Assembly: GCA_016866215.1 (NCBI GenBank)
Contig: VGNE01000025.1
Span: 1 to 50,723, forward strand
Direction of reading: 5' to 3'
Source of the DNA: Chloroflexota bacterium
GTDB taxonomy: Bacteria; Chloroflexota; Anaerolineae; Anaerolineales; Villigracilaceae
DNA: 50,723 nt
Below the pieces are notes generated by a model. That model saw nothing but the letters and a program-made list of their open reading frames with translations, was not told the DNA's origin and searched no databases. Below, piece after piece: positions 16,595-25,087 of this stretch (its first letter is position 1; each line of letters starts with the position of its first letter). The position numbers and the translations under genes were made by a program.

Positions 16595-17467
16595 TTATTT
16601 GATCGTGTATTTATTCAACCTTGCAGAGAGCCAGCGCGAGCCGAGGCTTACTACAAGCACAATGATGGTGAGAATTAATGCGGCGGCGTATCCGCGTTGC
16701 TGTACTTCGGGATAGGGCGAGCCGAGTTGGAAGAAAACTGCCAGAGGCAAAGATGCCGTGGGACGCATCAATGATGTGGGGATGCGGTCGGTATAGCCTG
16801 CCGTGAACAGCACGGAAGCCGCGTCGCCAATGCCGCGGCCGAGGCCCAACAGGATGGCCGTTGTGATACCGGGCAGCATCTGACGTGTGACCACGCGCAA
16901 CGCCACTTCAAATTTTGTCGAGCCAAGCGCGAGCGCGGCATGTTCCAAGTCAACGGGCATGCGGCGGATGACTTCGTCCATGGCGCGGGTCATGATGGGG
17001 AGTTCGATCAATGCTAGAATGACGATGCCAGCCAACAATGAAGCGCGCATACCCAGGGCAATCATCAATGTGAAACCAAACGCGCCATAGACGATGGATG
17101 GGATGCCCCAAAGCACATCCAGTGAGAGGCGCACATAATGTCCCCATTTTGAATCGCCCAGATAGGTTTTTAGATACATGGCAATCGGCACGCTGAAGAT
17201 CATTGCCAGAAGTGTGCCGCCCGATGCCAGATACAACGAGCCGAGGATGGCGTTCAATATGCCGCCGCCCTTGCCCATGTAGTAACCGCCTTCCGGGATT
17301 TTCGTGACCATGGCCCAGGAGAGGGCGGGCAGGCCGCGCACAATAACGATCCATAAGATCAAGCCAAGCGCCCCCGCCACAATAACTAATGAAACCCGCA
17401 TGATGAATTTCATGAAGGCTTCCATCAGGTGGCGCCTTTGCCAGTGTTTTTTCATTAAGAAGCCCAT
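16595..17467 (-). CDS. pstA: Phosphate ABC transporter permease PstA
   Basis: The protein has 290 residues with six TM segments and the binding-protein-dependent permease loop (EHAALALGSTKFEVALRVV, with GLGRGIGDAASVLFTAGY beyond). The chosen ATG overlaps pstC by 13 bases; a second ATG at 17455 overlaps its stop as TAATG and is equally likely. It forms the inner-membrane channel with PstC. Confidence 0.94.
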   Translation of the reverse strand: MGFLMKKHWQRRHLMEAFMKFIMRVSLVIVAGALGLILWIVIVRGLPALSWAMVTKIPEGGYYMGKGGGILNAILGSLYLASGGTLLAMIFSVPIAMYLKTYLGDSKWGHYVRLSLDVLWGIPSIVYGAFGFTLMIALGMRASLLAGIVILALIELPIMTRAMDEVIRRMPVDLEHAALALGSTKFEVALRVVTRQMLPGITTAILLGLGRGIGDAASVLFTAGYTDRIPTSLMRPTASLPLAVFFQLGSPYPEVQQRGYAAALILTIIVLVVSLGSRWLSARLNKYTIK

Positions 17468-18456
17468 TTTTGCCTCATCATTCGCTGGAGTATTATTATG
17501 GAAAGAATGTTAAAGATCAGGATGACTACCAATAAAACAAGCGCCGCGCTCAGCAAAGCCGCATCATATAACGGGATGGACATCATCTCGCCGTAGTTGT
17601 TGGCGATCAATGCCGGGAGCGGATATGCTGAATCAAAAATTGAAGTTGGAATCTGCGGGATGTTGCCCACCACCATTAACACAGCGATGGTCTCGCCCAG
17701 CGCGCGTGAAGCTCCGAGGACGATGGCGGCAAGAATCCCCGGCGCGACTTGCGGCAGGACGATATTGCGAATGGTCTGCCATTGTGTTGCGCCGACTGCG
17801 AGGGATGCGTGGCGCAAGTCATTGGGGACCGTGGAGAAGATTTCATACATGACCGAGATGATCAATGGGGCGATCATGACTGCCAGCACGAGGCCTGCGG
17901 CGAGGATCCCAAACCCTGTCGGCTGGTTGACAGCGAAGATCGAAACGGAACCCAGCCAACGGTCAGAAAGAGGCGCGAGCACTTTATCCACAAACGGGAC
18001 GATGGCCAGCAGTCCCCACACGCCATAAACAACAGGCGGAATTGCAGCCAGCAAGTCCAAGACTGGTTTGGCAATCGAGCGCAATCTGGCATGGGCGTAT
18101 TCCGCCAGATAGATCGAAGCCAGTAAACAGGGCGGCACGGAGAGAACCACGCCAACTACCGTGACCCAAAATGTGCCGAGAATGAAGGGCCTGAAACCGA
18201 ATTGTCCGTCGGTTGGCTTCCAAACATCCCCGAAGAGCAGGTCGCTTAATGGATAGGCATTCAGGATCGGCCATGAACGAACGAGCAGTGCAATGGTGAC
18301 GATGAGAATCAAAAAGACCGGCAGCAGTGTGAAACCAAAAAAAGTGCGCCGCGCAAAACTGTTTTGCCGTGCGCGAGACACGGCGACAGGCCGGATGACC
18401 CGGCCTGTCGTTTTTGTTACTGTTTGGGGTGTGTTAATTTTATCTGATTGACTCAT
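17455..18456 (-). CDS. pstC: Phosphate ABC transporter permease PstC
   Basis: The protein has 333 residues. A 40-residue basic cytosolic N-terminus precedes six TM segments; the permease motif reads RHASLAVGATQWQTIRNIVL and the following ASRALGETIAVLMVVGN is typical of PstC. Its ATG overlaps the pstS stop (ATGA). Confidence 0.94.
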   Translation of the reverse strand: MSQSDKINTPQTVTKTTGRVIRPVAVSRARQNSFARRTFFGFTLLPVFLILIVTIALLVRSWPILNAYPLSDLLFGDVWKPTDGQFGFRPFILGTFWVTVVGVVLSVPPCLLASIYLAEYAHARLRSIAKPVLDLLAAIPPVVYGVWGLLAIVPFVDKVLAPLSDRWLGSVSIFAVNQPTGFGILAAGLVLAVMIAPLIISVMYEIFSTVPNDLRHASLAVGATQWQTIRNIVLPQVAPGILAAIVLGASRALGETIAVLMVVGNIPQIPTSIFDSAYPLPALIANNYGEMMSIPLYDAALLSAALVLLVVILIFNILSIIILQRMMRQKWAS

Positions 18457-19472
18457 TTGAGTTTTGCAAGCGACTCAGCTTGTTGCTCGGGAGTGAGCGG
18501 CGCGAATCCGGCTGATTCAAGATATTGCTGGCCGTCGGTTAAGATCCATTCAATGAAAGCCAGTGTCAGTCCTTCGGGCTTGCCCAAAGTGGCAAGGTTC
18601 TCGAAACGAGCGGGAGGCGATGGATATGTGCCTTTTGCAACTGCGCCGAACGCATCCTCCTTGACAGTATAAATTTCAACAGCATCAGCCTTGCCATTTT
18701 TATCAATATCAATGGGTGGGATGATAATGCCGGGAACCGTGCTGCCGCTGGATAGATCAAAGATGCTGTTCAAGTTGCCATAGCCAATGCTCAATGGATC
18801 CTTGATAACCGTATCTAATATCGCAGGTTCGCCGTTCACCCCAATGCCTTTGAGGTCTTCCTGAGCCGCGCCGCCAGCAAACTTGGACCATTGCTCCGCC
18901 GCGCCGGAAGCGTCAGAACGGGTGAACACATTGATCTCATCTGTGATGGATGGGTCACCGATTACTTCACCCCAGGTGGTGATTTCGCCGGTAATGTAAA
19001 TTTTATTGAAGACTTCCTGTGAAATACCTTTAGCAAGGATTTGTTCTGCGACTGGGTTTTCAGAGCTGATGATCGGGAAGACCGCATCCTTGGTGACGGA
19101 TACCCAGAAGATGCCCTGGGCGGTTTCCTCATCCTTGATGGAGCGCGAGATCATGCCGATGTCCACTGCGCCGGCGATGGTGTCGGTCATGCCTTTGCCT
19201 GCTCCGCCGCCCTGAACATCGAATTGAACGTCGGGGTGGTGCTTGGAAAATTCATCTGCCCAGACAGTCATCATCGGATAAAGAGCGAATGCGCCTGAAA
19301 TCGAGATGGTTCCGCTTAGCGGTTCTTCTGTGGCGACGGGGGCTTCTGTTTCTGCCGCTTCGGCGGTAGCTGCAGGCGCTTGTACGGGAGCAGGTGTGGT
19401 TGCGCCGCAGGCTGCCAAAAGCATGGATACCGCTATGAGTATAGATAACAATGTTAAGGTTTGTTTTTTCAT
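18453..19472 (-). CDS. pstS: Phosphate-binding lipoprotein PstS (divergent)
   Basis: The protein has 339 residues. The signal peptide ends in the lipobox LLAACG (Cys 22), so it is anchored at the outer face of the membrane. A low-complexity Ala/Glu/Pro linker follows. The phosphate-binding P-loop, usually GSST(V/T)xP, here reads ISGAFALYPM, a variant without the usual Ser-Ser-Thr, while GGGAGKGMTDTIAG and RSDASGAAEQWSK match PstS. It captures phosphate, or possibly another oxyanion, for PstCAB. AAGGAAATC precedes the ATG. Confidence 0.88.
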   Translation of the reverse strand: MKKQTLTLLSILIAVSMLLAACGATTPAPVQAPAATAEAAETEAPVATEEPLSGTISISGAFALYPMMTVWADEFSKHHPDVQFDVQGGGAGKGMTDTIAGAVDIGMISRSIKDEETAQGIFWVSVTKDAVFPIISSENPVAEQILAKGISQEVFNKIYITGEITTWGEVIGDPSITDEINVFTRSDASGAAEQWSKFAGGAAQEDLKGIGVNGEPAILDTVIKDPLSIGYGNLNSIFDLSSGSTVPGIIIPPIDIDKNGKADAVEIYTVKEDAFGAVAKGTYPSPPARFENLATLGKPEGLTLAFIEWILTDGQQYLESAGFAPLTPEQQAESLAKLK

Positions 19473-19502
19473 TATAGATTTCCTTCTTGGTTTGTTTGAT
19501 AG

Positions 19503-19530
19503 ATTATAAAGTCTATAGTACTAGTATACT
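19503..19530. promoter_or_regulatory. Candidate Rrf2 operator upstream of pstS
   Basis: An AT-rich near-palindrome (AAAGTCTATAGTAC then TAGTATACTTT) lies 36-56 bp upstream of pstS. On the minus strand it contains ATAGACTTTAT (19506-19516), an 11-mer that recurs upstream of the rrf2 gene at 20061-20071. Assignment to Rrf2 is inference. Confidence 0.45.
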
Positions 19531-19576
19531 TTTAGGGTAAATAAAAATGCGCTCCCCCGTACGCAGGTTTATTACC

Positions 19577-20032
19577 TTATTCGATGCCAAGCTTTTTGCG
19601 GACAGAGATCTGCCGCCTGGTCACATCGGCAAGGCTGGTGTTATCGAGAATATCGGCGATGGCATTACGCACATCACCCATCACCAGCCGCAGGCCGCAA
19701 GTCTGCTCATCGGGACAGCCGCATGGTTCGTATGACATTTGGCTGACGCATTTGATGGGAGCCACGGGGCCATCCAGTACGCGGAAGATTTGTCCGAGGG
19801 TGATCTCACTGGGGGACCTGGCCAGGTAATACCCGCCGCCCACGCCCATTTTGCTGTGAAGCATGCCCGCGTTCTTAAGTGAGAGTAAAATCTGCTCAAG
19901 AAATTTGGGGGAAATCTGCTCACGTTGAGCGATCTCCTTGATCTGCACCACAGGCATGGTGTTCTTTTCGACGGGTTCCGCCAGAACGATCATTGCCCTT
20001 AAACCGTATTCGCCGCGCTTGGAAAGTCTCAT
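19577..20032 (-). CDS. Rrf2-family transcriptional regulator
   Basis: The protein has 151 residues: winged helix-turn-helix (MRLSKRGEYGLRAMIVLAE, then ISPKFLEQILLSLKNAGML and the GGGYYLAR wing), a dimerisation helix, and a Cys cluster KCVSQMSYEPCGCPDEQTCG with four cysteines. This is the normal place for a [2Fe-2S] or redox/thiol switch (IscR, NsrR, CymR have three). It lies 104 bp upstream of pstS in the same direction, so it probably controls or is co-transcribed with the transporter genes. Confidence 0.92.
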   Translation of the reverse strand: MRLSKRGEYGLRAMIVLAEPVEKNTMPVVQIKEIAQREQISPKFLEQILLSLKNAGMLHSKMGVGGGYYLARSPSEITLGQIFRVLDGPVAPIKCVSQMSYEPCGCPDEQTCGLRLVMGDVRNAIADILDNTSLADVTRRQISVRKKLGIE

Positions 20033-20060
20033 GCTTTTGTTTATAACTCCTAGTAATCCA

Positions 20061-20104
20061 ATAGACTTTATTGACTACAATCATAATTCAGCAGCTGAAT
20101 TATG
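20061..20104. promoter_or_regulatory. Operator region between rrf2 and the lipoprotein gene
   Basis: ATAGACTTTAT (20061-20071) matches the site upstream of pstS. Ten bases on, CATAATTCAGC and GCTGAATTATG form a perfect 11-bp inverted repeat with a 1-base centre (20082-20104). They lie 29-72 bp upstream of the rrf2 start and about 160-200 bp upstream of the divergent lipoprotein gene. Confidence 0.55.
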
Positions 20105-20262
20105 TCAAGGAAATTCTGGGCGCTCCCAGTCACTGCATGGCAGCAACACACGAAGTTCAGCGTTCATATTGAGGATTGCCGGATCTTCCCCAAGTGCCTT
20201 CCATTTTACTAATTTATGATGTATCCTTGCGGAGAATATTCAAACAGAACAGGAGAATTATT

Positions 20263-21045
20263 ATGAAATCACAATTTCGCATGATTTTCGCCTTTATTAC
20301 CGTGCTCATGGCTGTCAGCCTGGCTTGCGGCGCGTCACAACCCTCCGTAGTCCCAACCAACCCGCCGCCTCCCACCAGTGCCCCCCTGCCTACCGGCGCG
20401 CCTGTCATACAATCTACACAGGAACAACAGCAGCAATCGCCGCCGCTACCCCAAAATCAACAGTTCTTTACGGAAGAGTTTGACGCACCTCTTTCCAACT
20501 CCTGGTCCATTTTCACCGTCACTGATTCGGACGAGGCAGATATAGAGAAGGTAACCGTTGAATCCCAAAATGGAAAGCTCGTCTGGGATTTCGAAAGTGA
20601 ATTTGTGTATTACTACTTGTTTTATGAAGGCTTCTCCTATACCGATGTAAAGGTGGAAGTCAGGGCGGATAACCGCGGGAAAAACAACAACAGCGTCAGC
20701 CTGATCTGCCACTACGACCCTGAGGTCGGTTGGTACGAGTTCAACATCGCAAACAATGGTTTGTACGATATGTACTATGCTGAAATAACATCGGATGGCA
20801 GCATTGGATACAACCTAATCACAAATGGCGGTTCCAATGACATCAACCAGGGCAAGGACATCAACGAATACTCCATCACCTGCTCTGGAAACAAACTCTC
20901 TTTGACCATCAACGGCAAGGAAGTGAATACCATCACCGAGAGGGCTTACAATTTGCGCGAAGGCGGAGTCGGGATGTCCGTGTCTGCCTTCGATGTGTTG
21001 CCAATCCAGATCGAAATGGACTGGTTTAAAGTCAGTCAGCCGTAG
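20263..21045 (+). CDS. Lipoprotein with LamG/DUF1080-like beta-sandwich domain
   Basis: The protein has 260 residues from ATG 20263, which has AGGAG 7 bases upstream. A signal peptide with lipobox SLACG is followed by a Pro/Thr/Gln-rich linker (about 25-70), and a ~190-residue domain starting FFTEEFDAPLSNSWSIF and ending EMDWFKVS. That frame (F-x-D-x-F-xxx-L-xx-W ... FDWF) is common to concanavalin-like sugar-binding or 3-keto-glucoside hydrolase domains of Chloroflexota lipoproteins. It is probably a surface carbohydrate-binding protein; no catalytic motif is defined. Confidence 0.75.
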   Translation: MKSQFRMIFAFITVLMAVSLACGASQPSVVPTNPPPPTSAPLPTGAPVIQSTQEQQQQSPPLPQNQQFFTEEFDAPLSNSWSIFTVTDSDEADIEKVTVESQNGKLVWDFESEFVYYYLFYEGFSYTDVKVEVRADNRGKNNNSVSLICHYDPEVGWYEFNIANNGLYDMYYAEITSDGSIGYNLITNGGSNDINQGKDINEYSITCSGNKLSLTINGKEVNTITERAYNLREGGVGMSVSAFDVLPIQIEMDWFKVSQP

Positions 21046-21069
21046 CCCGTAGAAAACAGACCCCTATTT

Positions 21070-21111
21070 GAAAACTTCCAAAGCCTCCTGTGCATTGGAA
21101 GTTTTCATTTT
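21070..21111 (+). terminator. Terminator of the lipoprotein gene
   Basis: GAAAACTTCCAA and TTGGAAGTTTTC form a perfect 12-bp stem with a 13-base loop, followed by ATTTTAATT. Confidence 0.85.
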
Positions 21112-21191
21112 AATTGTAGTTCATCCAAGGATTCTACCTTGGAGAGTTTTGTTTATAAACACTCGCCTTTATTTGGTGCTACAATAAATTT

Positions 21192-22025
21192 ATGGACATG
21201 CTTGACATCCGTCCCTCCCCGATAGCAGGCACATGGTACGAAGGGCTGCCCCAACCCCTGGCCGCCCGCGTGGACGAGTACCTCGCAAAGGTAAAACTCC
21301 CCGAACTCAAAGGACAAGTCATCGGCGTGATCGCCCCCCACGCCGGGCATAAATATTCGGGGCAAGTCGCTGCGCATGCCTTCGCCACCCTTCGCGGACT
21401 CAGCCCCGATCTGGTTGTCATCCTTTCCCCCTTTCACAACTATTCAATTCATGCGCTCATCACCACAAGCCATCAAGCCTATGCCACACCGCTTGGCAAT
21501 ATCGAAGTGGATCAAACGGCGCTTGCAGAGCTGCAAGAAAATATTGACATTCCCATCACCCCGATTCCAAACGACAGGGAACATTCGCTCGAAATCGAAC
21601 TTCCCTTTTTGCAGCGCGTCCTCAAGAACGATTTCAAACTATTGCCGATCATGATCTGCGCACAGGAAGAGGGCGTTGCCAAAAAACTTGGAGCGGCATT
21701 GGCGCATACACTCAAAAAGAAAAACGCTGTCATCGTTGCCTCCACAGACCTCTCCCATTTTTACGATCAGCAAACCGCTCATATTTTCGATCATGAAATG
21801 CTCAAGCGCTTTGAATCATTCAATCCCGAAACTATCTTTGAAGCCGAATACGCCGGCAAAGGATTTGCCTGCGGGCATGCCGCAGTTGCTTCAACTTTGT
21901 GGGCATCCCAACGACTCGGCGCAGACAAAGTCCAAATCTTAAATTACGCCACCTCAGGCGATATCACAAAAGATCATTCATCTGTCGTTGGTTATGGTGC
22001 GGCGGCAATCCTGAAAACGATATAA
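21192..22025 (+). CDS. MEMO1 / AmmeMemoRadiSam system protein B family
   Basis: The protein has 277 residues. Family motifs are RPSPIAGTWYEG, VIAPHAGHKYSG, LSPFHN, EHSLEIELPFLQ, ASTDLSHFYD, and the C-terminal FACGHAAVAS. The His, Asp and Cys residues of these motifs match the dioxygenase-like metal site of Memo. Neither AmmeMemoRadiSam protein A nor the radical-SAM partner is adjacent. A TACAAT box ends 6 bases before the ATG, so the transcript is probably leaderless. priA follows after 7 bases. Confidence 0.9.
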   Translation: MDMLDIRPSPIAGTWYEGLPQPLAARVDEYLAKVKLPELKGQVIGVIAPHAGHKYSGQVAAHAFATLRGLSPDLVVILSPFHNYSIHALITTSHQAYATPLGNIEVDQTALAELQENIDIPITPIPNDREHSLEIELPFLQRVLKNDFKLLPIMICAQEEGVAKKLGAALAHTLKKKNAVIVASTDLSHFYDQQTAHIFDHEMLKRFESFNPETIFEAEYAGKGFACGHAAVASTLWASQRLGADKVQILNYATSGDITKDHSSVVGYGAAAILKTI

Positions 22026-22032
22026 TCAACTC

Positions 22033-24510
22033 ATGATTGCCCGCCTCGCTATCAACATACCCGCCATCTCAGGCATTTTCGATTACGAGGTTCCACTCGA
22101 ACTCGTCTCACAAATTCAGGCGGGGTGTCTTGTCGTTGCGCCATTTGGAAATCAGACGGTGCAGGGCATCGTCATCGAATTGACAGACTCCTCCCCCATA
22201 AAGAATCCCAAACCGATCCTTGACCTGCTCGACCCTGCCCCGGTTCTGACTCCGCCTCAGCTTGCGCTTGCCATTCGTTTGGCAGAGACTACGCTGAATC
22301 CGCTCGCGGCCATTGTGGGGTTGATGCTTCCTACGGGATTGTCTCAACAGGCAGACATCAATTACGAATTACGAATTACGGGTCATGAAGATAAGACCTC
22401 AAAGATTGCCACACGCCTCATTGCCCTCCTGCATGAACGCGGTCCCCTCCGCAGCCGCCAAATAGATTCCCACTTCGCCAAAGTGGATTGGCGGAAGACC
22501 GCTAATATTTTGGTAAAAAAAGGTGTGCTGTCAACAAAGAATATTTTGCCCCCGCCTCGGGTGAGGCCAAAATACATTCGCGTCGCTCAACTGTCGGTTA
22601 AGCCTGAAGCTGCTGAAGCGGAAATGGACTCGCTCGGCTCCACAAAACAGACCCTGGCGCGTCGTCAAGCGGCATTAAGATTCCTCATCCAGCAGCCTGA
22701 TGCGATCAACCTTTCATGGGTTTATGCTGAAACAGGCTGTAACCTCGCCGATCTGCAGGAACTCGAAGAACGCGGGTTGATCCGTTTGTTTGAGAATGAG
22801 ATTTTTAGAGACCCACTTGAAAAAGCAGGTAGACGGGGGAACACGAAAACAAGTATGCAAACATTGGAACTCACCCCCGAACAATCTTTGGCTCTCCAAT
22901 CAATTACGAATTACGGATTACGCAATACGCATCAGACTTTTCTTTTATATGGAATTACCGGCTCAGGCAAAACTGAAGTTTATTTGCGCGCCGCAGAGGA
23001 AGTTATTAACAGAGGCAAACAGGTAATCATTTTGGTCCCCGAAATTGCGCTCACGCCGCAAACTGTTCGTCGGTTTTTATCTCGTTTTCCCGGGCAGGTG
23101 GGCTTGGTGCATTCCAAACTTTCGGAAGGCGAGAGATACGATACCTGGCGGCGAGCGCGTTCGGGAAAGTTAAATGTCATTATCGGCGCGCGCTCTGCCT
23201 TGTTTTCACCTTTGCCCAATATCGGACTGATCGTTGTGGATGAATGTCATGACAATTCCTATTATCAAGCCGACCCGCCCTTTTATAACGCAAGCGCAGT
23301 TGCGCAGGATTATGCGCGTTTGTGCGGCGCGGCCTGCGTGCTGGGTTCAGCCACGCCAACCGTGGAACAGAGATATAAAGCTTTACACCCTCCTCTTCCA
23401 ATGGACGAGAGGCGAGGGACTATGGTTTTGGAACTACCCAACCGTGTAACTGACTCGATACTCCCTCCGGTGCAAGTTGTGGATATGCGCGAAGAACTCA
23501 AGACAGGCAATCGCGGAATTTTTTCACACAGCCTGGCTGAATCACTCGCAGAGACGATCTCACGCGGTGAACAAGCCATCCTTTTCCTCAATCGTCGAGG
23601 CACAGCCACCTATATCTTCTGCCGTGAATGCGGACATGTCTTGAAATGCCCCAATTGCGAAACGCCGCTGACATTGCATGTCGAGGGTTTAACGTTCAAC
23701 GTTCAACGTTCAACCAATGAATTGTTATGTCATCACTGCGGATACACACGCAAAAAACCGAGCAAGTGCCCGCAATGCAACAGTGACCAGATCCGCGAAT
23801 ATGGCCTGGGCAGTGAAAAAGTGGAAGCGGATATTCAGTCCATGTTTCCTCAAGCGCGCACTTTGCGCTGGGATTGGGATACCACCCGCCGAAAGCATGC
23901 GCATGATATCATCCTGACACATTTTGCCAACCACCAGGCCGATGTGCTGGTTGGAACGCAAATGCTCGCAAAAGGTCTCGATCTGCCATTGGTCACTTTG
24001 GTGGGGATCGTGCTTGCAGATGTTGGCTTAAACCTGCCCGATCCCTTTGCAGGTGAAAAGGTTTTTCAGACGCTTACGCAAGTTGCAGGGCGGGCCGGGC
24101 GATCTTCGCGCGGGGGCAGGGTCATTTTACAAACTTTCATGCCTGAGCATTACGCGATCCAATTCGCGGCAAGGCATGATGTGAACGGATTTTATGAACG
24201 CGAGTTGGAGTATCGTAAGCAGTTGGGCTATCCGCCGTTTGCAAGGCTGGCGCGTCTGGAATACCGCCACGCTGATCCTGCCAAAGCGGAGGAAGAGTCT
24301 CAGAAAATGGCAGGCAGGCTAAAGATAAAGATTGAAGCGGAGGCTCGTCATCAAACCGAGTTGATCGGACCCGTCCCATGTTTTTTTTCAAAAATGGATG
24401 GCTCCTATCGCTGGCAAATCATCGTGCGCGCACCAGACCCGGCTTCGTTGTTGCGCGATCTTAAGCTAAATGATTGGCGGATTGAAATTGACCCGATCAG
24501 TTTGTTGTAA
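22033..24510 (+). CDS. priA: Primosomal protein N' (PriA helicase)
   Basis: The protein has 825 residues: N-terminal 3'-DNA-binding domain (1-100), winged helix, helicase core with Walker A GITGSGKTEVY, motif II VVDECHD (usually DEEHD), GSATPTVEQRY, a zinc-binding block CRECGHVLKCPNCETPL and CHHCGYTRKKPSKCPQC, and RAGRSSRGGRVILQT. It restarts stalled forks by loading DnaB. TATAAT lies 6 bases before the ATG and overlaps the Memo stop. Three heptamer repeat arrays lie in frame: 22360-22380, 22902-22929 and 23691-23711; the last splits the zinc-binding region between its second and third Cys pairs. Confidence 0.95.
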   Translation: MIARLAINIPAISGIFDYEVPLELVSQIQAGCLVVAPFGNQTVQGIVIELTDSSPIKNPKPILDLLDPAPVLTPPQLALAIRLAETTLNPLAAIVGLMLPTGLSQQADINYELRITGHEDKTSKIATRLIALLHERGPLRSRQIDSHFAKVDWRKTANILVKKGVLSTKNILPPPRVRPKYIRVAQLSVKPEAAEAEMDSLGSTKQTLARRQAALRFLIQQPDAINLSWVYAETGCNLADLQELEERGLIRLFENEIFRDPLEKAGRRGNTKTSMQTLELTPEQSLALQSITNYGLRNTHQTFLLYGITGSGKTEVYLRAAEEVINRGKQVIILVPEIALTPQTVRRFLSRFPGQVGLVHSKLSEGERYDTWRRARSGKLNVIIGARSALFSPLPNIGLIVVDECHDNSYYQADPPFYNASAVAQDYARLCGAACVLGSATPTVEQRYKALHPPLPMDERRGTMVLELPNRVTDSILPPVQVVDMREELKTGNRGIFSHSLAESLAETISRGEQAILFLNRRGTATYIFCRECGHVLKCPNCETPLTLHVEGLTFNVQRSTNELLCHHCGYTRKKPSKCPQCNSDQIREYGLGSEKVEADIQSMFPQARTLRWDWDTTRRKHAHDIILTHFANHQADVLVGTQMLAKGLDLPLVTLVGIVLADVGLNLPDPFAGEKVFQTLTQVAGRAGRSSRGGRVILQTFMPEHYAIQFAARHDVNGFYERELEYRKQLGYPPFARLARLEYRHADPAKAEEESQKMAGRLKIKIEAEARHQTELIGPVPCFFSKMDGSYRWQIIVRAPDPASLLRDLKLNDWRIEIDPISLL
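22360..22380. repeat. In-frame heptamer array in priA (AATTACG x3)
   Basis: Three perfect copies of AATTACG total 21 bases and encode NYELRIT in the linker before the winged-helix region. The following GGTCATG may be a fourth, degenerate unit. Confidence 0.9.
22902..22929. repeat. Second in-frame heptamer array in priA
   Basis: AATTACG, AATTACG, GATTACG and CAATACG stand in tandem just before the helicase Walker A motif, encoding NYGLRNT within the loop. The consensus equals that of the array at 22360. Confidence 0.85.
23691..23711. repeat. Third in-frame heptamer array in priA (AACGTTC x3)
   Basis: Three perfect copies of AACGTTC (21 bases) encode the segment TFNVQRS between the zinc-binding pairs CPNC and CHHC. 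The heptamer differs from that of the other two arrays. Confidence 0.9.
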
Positions 24511-24566
24511 TCCATTTCCATCCTGCTTTTTGCTATAATCGAAATAACTTTCAAAAGGAATCTCAC

Positions 24567-25079
24567 ATGCAGCCTGAACCTCGCCGTGAAATGATCTCCT
24601 GGGAAGAGATGGATAAATTGATGGATCATCTTGTTCCCCAATTCCAACGCGAATTCACGGCGATGGTTCTGATCACACGCGGAGGCATTGTCCCAGGCGG
24701 GATGCTGGCCGAAGCCATGAATATCACCCACATCCTCACTGCCGCAGTGGATTTTCCCGCCCAAATGGAAAGCCAGAAGTCATCCGCTTTTATGCTGTGG
24801 CCGGAGTTCATTCAATTCCCCGCGGACGATAAACTGCGCGGACACCCTACCTTGATCGTGGATGATGTTTGGGGTTCGGGGCGCACGATCACAGCGGTGA
24901 AGAACCGGGTTTCTGCGGCGGGCGGATTCCCGGCGACCTGCGTTTTGCATTTCAATCCATACCGCACTCTTTTTGGCAGTGCGCGCCCTGATTATTACGC
25001 AGCCATCACAGACGCATATATTGTGTATCCCTGGGAAATTGATCGCGGCGCAGACCAGGTTCTGCTCGGTGAGATATAA
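24567..25079 (+). CDS. Phosphoribosyltransferase-family protein
   Basis: The protein has 170 residues. The PRPP-binding motif is TLIVDDVWGSGRT (about 92-104), and VLITRGGIVPGGMLAEAM is the upstream loop. The fold is that of type I PRTases such as xanthine-guanine or hypoxanthine PRTase, but the hood region that sets base specificity is not diagnostic. A TATAAT at 24533-24538 and an AAAAGGAA site before the ATG give it its own promoter. It likely functions in purine salvage or as a regulatory PRTase. Confidence 0.85.
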   Translation: MQPEPRREMISWEEMDKLMDHLVPQFQREFTAMVLITRGGIVPGGMLAEAMNITHILTAAVDFPAQMESQKSSAFMLWPEFIQFPADDKLRGHPTLIVDDVWGSGRTITAVKNRVSAAGGFPATCVLHFNPYRTLFGSARPDYYAAITDAYIVYPWEIDRGADQVLLGEI

Positions 25080-25087
25080 TCCCAACC

